In this document: positions 4,682 through 6,387 of the stretch, piece by piece
How the letters are laid out: each line of letters starts with the position of its first letter
Position numbering within the stretch: the first letter of the stretch is position 1
Assembly: GCA_025450255.1 (NCBI GenBank)
Contig: JANWHV010000138.1
Span: 1 to 6,387, forward strand
DNA: 6,387 nt
Source of the DNA: Chloroflexota bacterium
Lineage (GTDB): Bacteria > Chloroflexota > UBA5177 > JANWHV01
Direction: 5' to 3'
Notes under the pieces: generated by a model
Told to the model about the DNA's origin: nothing
What the model saw: the letters and a program-made list of their open reading frames with translations, nothing else
Database searches by the model: none
Program-made: the position numbers and the translations under genes

Positions 4682-5644
4682 ATGATCGACAAAATTCTGG
4701 TCCCGCTTGATGGCTCGGAGATAGCGGAACAGGGCCTCGTCGCGGCCTGCCGCGTGGCCAGGCAGACACATGCCACAATCGTCCTCGTGCGCGCCGTGGC
4801 ATTCTACGCCGTCGAGCGCGATGAGGAATCCGCCGAACACCTTGCCGTCGCCGAGGCCGATCGCTATCTGCGCGCGTTGCGGCTGCGGTTGCTTGGCGAG
4901 GGCTTTACGGCTCGTACGTTGTTGCTGCCCGGCGACCCCGTGCGCGCCATACTGTTTGCCGCGCAGAGTCAGCACGCCGATCTGGTGTGCATGAGCACGC
5001 ACGGTGAGCGCGGCATTCGCCAGGTGCTGCTCGGGTCCGTGGCCGAAGCGGTGCTGCGCAAAGTGATACCGCCGGTGCTGCTGGTCCGCGGCTTCTGCCA
5101 GCCGGCGGATCAATCCCTACTGCCGTTTCGCAAAATCCTGGCGCCGCTTGACGGTACGATGCTCGGCGAACAGGCCGTGTCGTACCTGGTGGATACCCAT
5201 CTGGCGGACGCGGCCGAGGTAACGCTGTTACGGGCCGTGGCGCCGCGAACCATGTCGGTCATGGCGCCCATGGTTGGAACGGCCGTCACGGAACTGTACG
5301 AGGCGCTTCAGCAAGAGACGGTACGCGACCAGGAGGAAGCCGAGCAGTATCTGAGCGAGCTTGGCCGCGCCCGCCTTCGCCACGGCGCCTGGCGCGTGGA
5401 CGCCGCCGTTGGCTCCCCGGCCGCCGAGATTCAGCGCGCGGCTCGCGCGACGGCGGCGGACCTGGTGGTGATGGTCGCTCACGGTCGCCACGGCCTCGAC
5501 CTGCTGTTGCACGGGAGCATTACGCGGGAGGTGCTGCATCAGAGCGAGACGCCGATTCTATTGCTGCGCGGTGGCGCGAAGGCGCCCGCCGTGCCGCAAG
5601 ACGACTCGCGTCCAATCCACGTATTGAGCGCGATGGGCGGCTGA
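4682..5644 (+). CDS. Universal stress protein with two tandem UspA domains
   Basis: A 320-residue cytoplasmic protein made of two Usp domains. Domain 1 (about 2-137) begins DKILVPLDGSEIAE and ends STHGERGIRQVLLGSVAEAV then PPVLLVRG. Domain 2 (about 149-297) begins FRKILAPLDGTMLGEQ and ends VVMVAHGRHGLDLLLHGSITREVL then TPILLLRG. Both keep the PLDG turn and the nucleotide loop HG-x9-GS. In the G-2x-G-9x-G(S/T) ATP motif, the first Gly is Ser105 in domain 1 and Val265 in domain 2. The Ser variant is common, and the Val makes domain 2 less certain as an ATP binder. Tandem Usp proteins act as soluble stress-response or ATP-sensing factors, sometimes modulating kinases or transporters. The gene follows the unrecognised 181-aa gene by 17 bases (likely operon) and is followed by two inverted repeats. 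A membrane sensor gene lies 178 bases downstream. The family call is firm; the precise role is unknown. Confidence 0.94.
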   Translation: MIDKILVPLDGSEIAEQGLVAACRVARQTHATIVLVRAVAFYAVERDEESAEHLAVAEADRYLRALRLRLLGEGFTARTLLLPGDPVRAILFAAQSQHADLVCMSTHGERGIRQVLLGSVAEAVLRKVIPPVLLVRGFCQPADQSLLPFRKILAPLDGTMLGEQAVSYLVDTHLADAAEVTLLRAVAPRTMSVMAPMVGTAVTELYEALQQETVRDQEEAEQYLSELGRARLRHGAWRVDAAVGSPAAEIQRAARATAADLVVMVAHGRHGLDLLLHGSITREVLHQSETPILLLRGGAKAPAVPQDDSRPIHVLSAMGG

Positions 5645-5672
5645 CCGTGTCGCGGTCGCCGCTGGGTGGCCA

Positions 5673-5698
5673 GGCCCGCCGCGAGAACGCGGCGGGTC
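5673..5698 (+). terminator. GC-rich hairpin downstream of usp, terminator-like
   Basis: CCCGCCGCG (5675-5683) and CGCGGCGGG (5688-5696) pair perfectly around AGAA. A G-T wobble and an outer G-C extend the stem to 5673-5698. It starts 29 bases after the usp stop, which suits a terminator or 3'-end structure. There is no T-run directly after it, so the call rests on stem strength and position. Confidence 0.5.
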
Positions 5699-5713
5699 AA
5701 CCGAATACGGTTC

Positions 5714-5752
5714 AGGGCCGTTTTGCCGCGTCCTCCGGCGCCGAACGGCCCT
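5714..5752. repeat. 9-bp inverted repeat between usp and the sensor gene
   Basis: AGGGCCGTT (5714-5722) and AACGGCCCT (5744-5752) are exact complements with a 21-base loop. It may form a second hairpin behind usp, a leader structure for the sensor gene, or a regulator half-site pair. The arm AGGGCC also forms the stem of the hairpin at 4037-4052, so the two leaders share a short motif, possibly by chance. Confidence 0.35.
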
Positions 5753-5787
5753 ATGCCGCTACCGTGCGCGTTGCCAGGGTAGGGATC

Positions 5788-5832
5788 ATGGTTATTGTTG
5801 CTGCTTCTCGGCCTGTACGGTCATGGCGATGA
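5788..5832 (+). CDS. Possible 14-codon leader ORF coupled to the sensor gene
   Basis: ATG at 5788 opens MVIVAASRPVRSWR and stops at TGA 5830-5832. AGGG at 5776-5779 lies 8 bases upstream (AGGGTAGGGATC ATG), a much better Shine-Dalgarno than anything directly before the sensor gene. Its stop overlaps the ATG at 5829 as ATGA and contains the sensor start region, so translation of the short frame could feed the next gene. Such frames also arise by chance, and the same frame stays open back to a GTG at 5647 through both hairpins, which I do not consider coding. Confidence 0.3.
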   Translation: MVIVAASRPVRSWR

Positions 5833-6387
5833 TCGGAGCCCGGATACCATCCCGCCTGCGCTTGCGCGTGCTCAGCATCGTCCTACCGGCGATCGGTCTG
5901 GCGGCGATCTATGCCCTTAGCCGAGCGCTCCGCGGCGCGTGGCCGCCGATCGTGGTCGATCTTACCGTCGGCGGGGCGACACTCGCCTGCGTGGTGATCT
6001 TCTCCTGGAGTGTTTTCCGGATTATAGACGCGCAGGACAGGTTCGTGGCTCGGCAGTACGCGGAGCTCGAGCAGCGGTACGCCATGGAACGAAAGCAGCG
6101 CGCCCAATTGGAGGCCCTGCACGCAGCGTCGCTCGCGCTCGCGGCGGCCAACATCCCGGAGGATATTCTCAATAGCCTGGCGGCTTCGGCGCGTGGGTTG
6201 GTCGGCGCCGGGTATGCCGCTTCAACTCTGTTCGAGGCTGATGCCGATTGGCCCGCGACCACACCCACGCCGCTCAAGATCCCCGTGGCGCACGGCGACA
6301 CCACGGTCGGCAACCTCTATGTGGGGGATAAACGCGGCGGTACGGACTTCACGCGGGAGGATGTGCAGCTACTGCAACTGCTGGCGA
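5823..6387 (+). CDS. Membrane sensor with GAF domain, probable histidine kinase N-terminus (3' end outside window)
   Basis: 188 codons are open from the ATG at 5823 to the right edge. A second ATG at 5829 is equally possible; neither has a clear Shine-Dalgarno. Basic residues at 7-15 precede TM1 (about 16-34). PPIVVDLTVGGATLACVVIF and following (about 41-65) is TM2. Residues 66-105 (RQYAELEQRYAMERKQRAQLEAL) form a charged coiled-coil linker. From about 100 a GAF domain begins: LHAASLALAAANIPEDIL, SARGLVGAGYAAS, then LKIPV (151-155) and GNLYVGDKRGGTDFTREDVQLLQLLA (163-188). This GNLY-x3-K-x2-G-x2-FTxED pattern is typical of GAF domains in DevS/NarL-type histidine kinases, in which a HisKA_3 and an ATPase domain follow. 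The region between the second strand and LKIPV is only about 15-20 residues, much shorter than usual, so the ligand pocket may be reduced. The kinase part itself is not seen; a GAF-GGDEF or GAF-phosphatase protein is the alternative. Confidence 0.85.
   Translation, partial: MAMIGARIPSRLRLRVLSIVLPAIGLAAIYALSRALRGAWPPIVVDLTVGGATLACVVIFSWSVFRIIDAQDRFVARQYAELEQRYAMERKQRAQLEALHAASLALAAANIPEDILNSLAASARGLVGAGYAASTLFEADADWPATTPTPLKIPVAHGDTTVGNLYVGDKRGGTDFTREDVQLLQLLA

Noticed and set aside
5647..5832. 61-codon frame with GTG start directly after usp
   Set aside because: It runs through two strong inverted repeats, has no Shine-Dalgarno at the GTG and an Arg/Ala-rich product. Only its last 14 codons, from the ATG at 5788, have a plausible start.
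1..6387. tRNA, rRNA, CRISPR array or complete insertion sequence
   Set aside because: No cloverleaf-like segment, rRNA stretch, regularly spaced repeats, transposase or paired terminal repeats were seen on either strand.

Overview
The window is about 6.4 kb of high-GC bacterial DNA with two same-strand blocks facing away from each other. The protein mix is a lone CpaF/TadA-type ATPase, a secreted copper protein, a tandem universal stress protein, a two-helix GAF sensor and an RHS tip with a DUF6883/DUF4926 end. It would suit Chloroflexota (Ktedonobacteria or Thermomicrobia-like) best, but no marker gene fixes the taxonomy and this is inference.

Minus-strand block (1-3140). Read in the transcribed direction it starts with an orphan CpaF/TadA secretion ATPase (3140 to 1809). 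After a 69-base gap comes the C-terminal end of an RHS/YD-repeat protein (about 1739 to 257). This RHS module has no N-terminal part: it starts just downstream of an in-frame stop and carries a 1-base frame break near 1418. It keeps the conserved RHS core, a hydrophobic segment, a Pro-rich linker and a roughly 100-residue terminal domain that I match to DUF6883. Seven bases after its stop begins a DUF4926-type gene that runs off the left edge. The arrangement is that of a polymorphic-toxin tip followed by its immunity gene, probably a displaced (orphan or silent) RHS-CT cassette. Base composition falls from about 65% GC in the RHS core to about 45-52% in the tip and partner, as expected for an exchanged tip.

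Central divergent region (3141-3401). The 261 bases between the ATPase and the cupredoxin carry an 8-bp inverted repeat and must hold the promoters of both directions.

Plus-strand block (3402-6387). First is an exported cupredoxin with a Cx3C plus His/Met copper-ligand pattern, closed by a perfect 16-bp hairpin. Next is a two-gene unit, an unrecognised 181-residue protein followed 17 bases later by a tandem-domain universal stress protein (UspA type). Two GC-rich inverted repeats follow. Last is the N-terminal half of a membrane sensor protein (two TM helices, coiled coil, unusually short GAF domain), probably a histidine kinase cut by the right edge. A 14-codon reading frame with a good ribosome binding site overlaps the start of this gene. 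The plus-strand genes suggest a redox/stress theme, but only the 181-aa gene and usp look like a tight operon.
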